Assembly: GCA_025506515.1 (NCBI GenBank)
Contig: CM046456.1
Span: forward strand, 14,374,872 to 14,438,871
DNA from: Flaveria trinervia
Lineage: Eukaryota; Streptophyta; Magnoliopsida; Asterales; Asteraceae
DNA length: 64,000 nt
Reading direction: 5' to 3'
Under the pieces are notes generated by a model. The model was not told where the DNA came from. It did no database searches and saw only the letters and a program-made list of their open reading frames with translations. Shown piece by piece: positions 62,700-64,000 of this stretch. Made by a program: the position numbers and the translations under genes. Positions within the stretch are counted from its first letter, which is position 1. Each line of letters starts with the position of its first letter.

Positions 62700-63220
62700 T
62701 GTGGTCAATATTGAATAAGTCTTCATGTTAGAGATGTACGAGTACAATTACAACAGGCTTTTTATCAAAGGTTGAATAGCAACCATCCAAGTGATTTACC
62801 TACTCCTCATATTTATTGTTATCTGTCATCTTTATGTGATATTTGGCACAAAAAAATTAGGAGTTCATTGATACAATCAAAAGTTGCTCAAAAATATATA
62901 AAAAAATATTTAGGTTAGTCTGGATTAATAGAAACCATATCTTTGATCATACTACAACTAGTAGTGTTGAGGGCTAGCATACAATTATAAATAAGTACCT
63001 TAAGTCAACTAACAATACACTGGATAAATTTGTGCAACATATTAATCAAATCGTGAATGGGAAAGAAACAAATTTAAAGGAAAACTTTGATATAAGCAAG
63101 TTATTCAAAAGCATCAACACAAACTAGTCATAGTTTGATTTGTTATGAGATAACATTCCTCTTAAAGCCTTGGATCTTTTAGCTGGTGAGATCAACAATA
63201 TACAAGTGAATGATAGATCG
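62700..63220 (+). pseudogene. MULE/FAR1-type transposase fragment
   Basis: The + strand frame with one early stop reads HIFDHTTTSSVEG, then IINKYLKSTNNTLDKFVQHI and NQIVNGKETNLKENFD, which matches the 'GNTTTSRVEGxHxxIKxYL...' tail of MULE/FAR1 transposases. ALDLLAGEIN near 63170 fits the following 'ALxLLxxE' motif of that family. A stop in place of an Ala/Ser-type codon and loss of the catalytic domain show it is dead. Recognised by eye only. Confidence 0.45.
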
Positions 63221-64000
63221 TGCTAGGTTTGAGGATCTCTATGTTTTTCAACTATGAGGATTCAAATCAACAGCAACCAACTTTGTTGGGTTAGGTTTTA
63301 TTAAAAGTTGTGGTCTTTTTTTATGTATAAACATTGTATTTCAATGTATAAAGGTATCTTTTTGTTTAGGCCTCGATGTTTGTTGTTTGATTGGTTGTTT
63401 CTCATATATTATAACCAATTTGTCTATTTATACAAAAATGGAACAATTTAGTAAAATTATTATATGCCATTAAAAAATGATTGGAGGAATATAATTCTAT
63501 GGGGTTTTAGATATTGGCCATAAGTTTTCCTAAAGAATCATGTTTGGTTCCTGTGTGTGTACACCATGTCTTTTTTGTCACCGTCTCATTTCTAGATGAT
63601 TTTAGAGAGAGAGAAAGAGAGTAAGAGGTTTGGGGTTTGAGCAGGTTATGCCACCGCCTTCGCCATCTCCGCTGTTGCATGGCGGCAGCTGACGTTATGG
63701 CTCTTACCTATCATTTGCAAAAACGGGTTGTGGGTCGTCGGGATACATCGACACCATCCTTCTCCCACGCCACCATCTACAACTCGGCATGGTGGTGTGG
63801 CCGCCCATGAATGTGGATGCTGTCGTGTGCTAGTGGCTTACTCACTACTTTTGACATGTAGCCCACGAACTCTCTCTAGACTTAAGGGTTTGAGGTGTCA
63901 ACTTTTTTATGCCAAATCCGACCTTTGCCCATAGTGTCATTTGCTTCAGTTGCAGTGTGGTAGATGATAGTGGGTTGATGATCTTAAGGCAATTGTCATT
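63221..64000. other. Terminal stretch, no supported gene
   Basis: AT-rich to about 63600, then a purine run 'gagagagagaaagagag' and a GC-rich segment (63650-63900) with Pro/His-type codons but no conserved domain. An exon of a gene continuing past the window cannot be excluded. Confidence 0.3.

Overview
This is nuclear DNA from a flowering plant, most likely a eudicot. The window is AT-rich, its genes carry many GT..AG introns, and the proteins match plant-specific families (PUX1, trihelix GT-1, LHT transporter, plastid SET methyltransferase, mTERF). The intergenic DNA is full of plant LTR elements, LINEs, Helitrons and MITEs. I could not fix family or genus from sequence alone. No bacterial, organellar, CRISPR, tRNA or rRNA feature was found.

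Seven host genes are spread over the window with no operon-like linkage. On the + strand: PUX1-type UBX protein (1465-4308, 7 exons), GT-1-type trihelix factor (8289-11099, 5 exons), cytosolic GAPDH (12095-14431, 11 exons), LHT-type amino-acid transporter (26528-28809, 7 exons). On the - strand: mitochondrial cytochrome c1 (32719-36157, 7 coding exons plus a 5' UTR exon near 37412), a chloroplast SET/Rubisco-LSMT-like methyltransferase (40756-43820, 11 exons) and an mTERF-family protein (49966-53175, 4 exons). The first five models are fully open and splice-phase consistent. The last two each need three single-base corrections, always a missing base, to match their families.

Mobile DNA fills most of the rest. 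1-698 is the tail of a Ty3/gypsy LTR. 16305-21326 is a 5'-truncated chromodomain Ty3/gypsy element with a 2.2-kb 3' LTR; a long GATGAC hexamer array abuts its truncation point, and a Helitron 3' end lies just beyond. 55978-62224 is a structurally complete but coding-dead Ty1/copia element with a 5-bp target duplication. A solo LTR of the same family (about 25553-26200) is split by a hAT MITE whose 8-bp duplication is the LTR's own TATA box. Further hAT and PIF/Harbinger MITEs are delimited at 6042-6774, 37671-38355, 38384-39770 (nested) and 48851-49503. LINE remnants lie in opposite orientations at 44.7-45.3 kb and 46.3-47.0 kb, and a MULE/FAR1-like fragment lies near 62.9 kb.

I found no convincing undescribed biological system. 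The observations most worth following are the clustered -1 frameshifts in two neighbouring plastid-protein genes, the TATA-box MITE insertion, the hexamer array at the gypsy break point, and the hexamer arrays inside two introns of the transporter gene.
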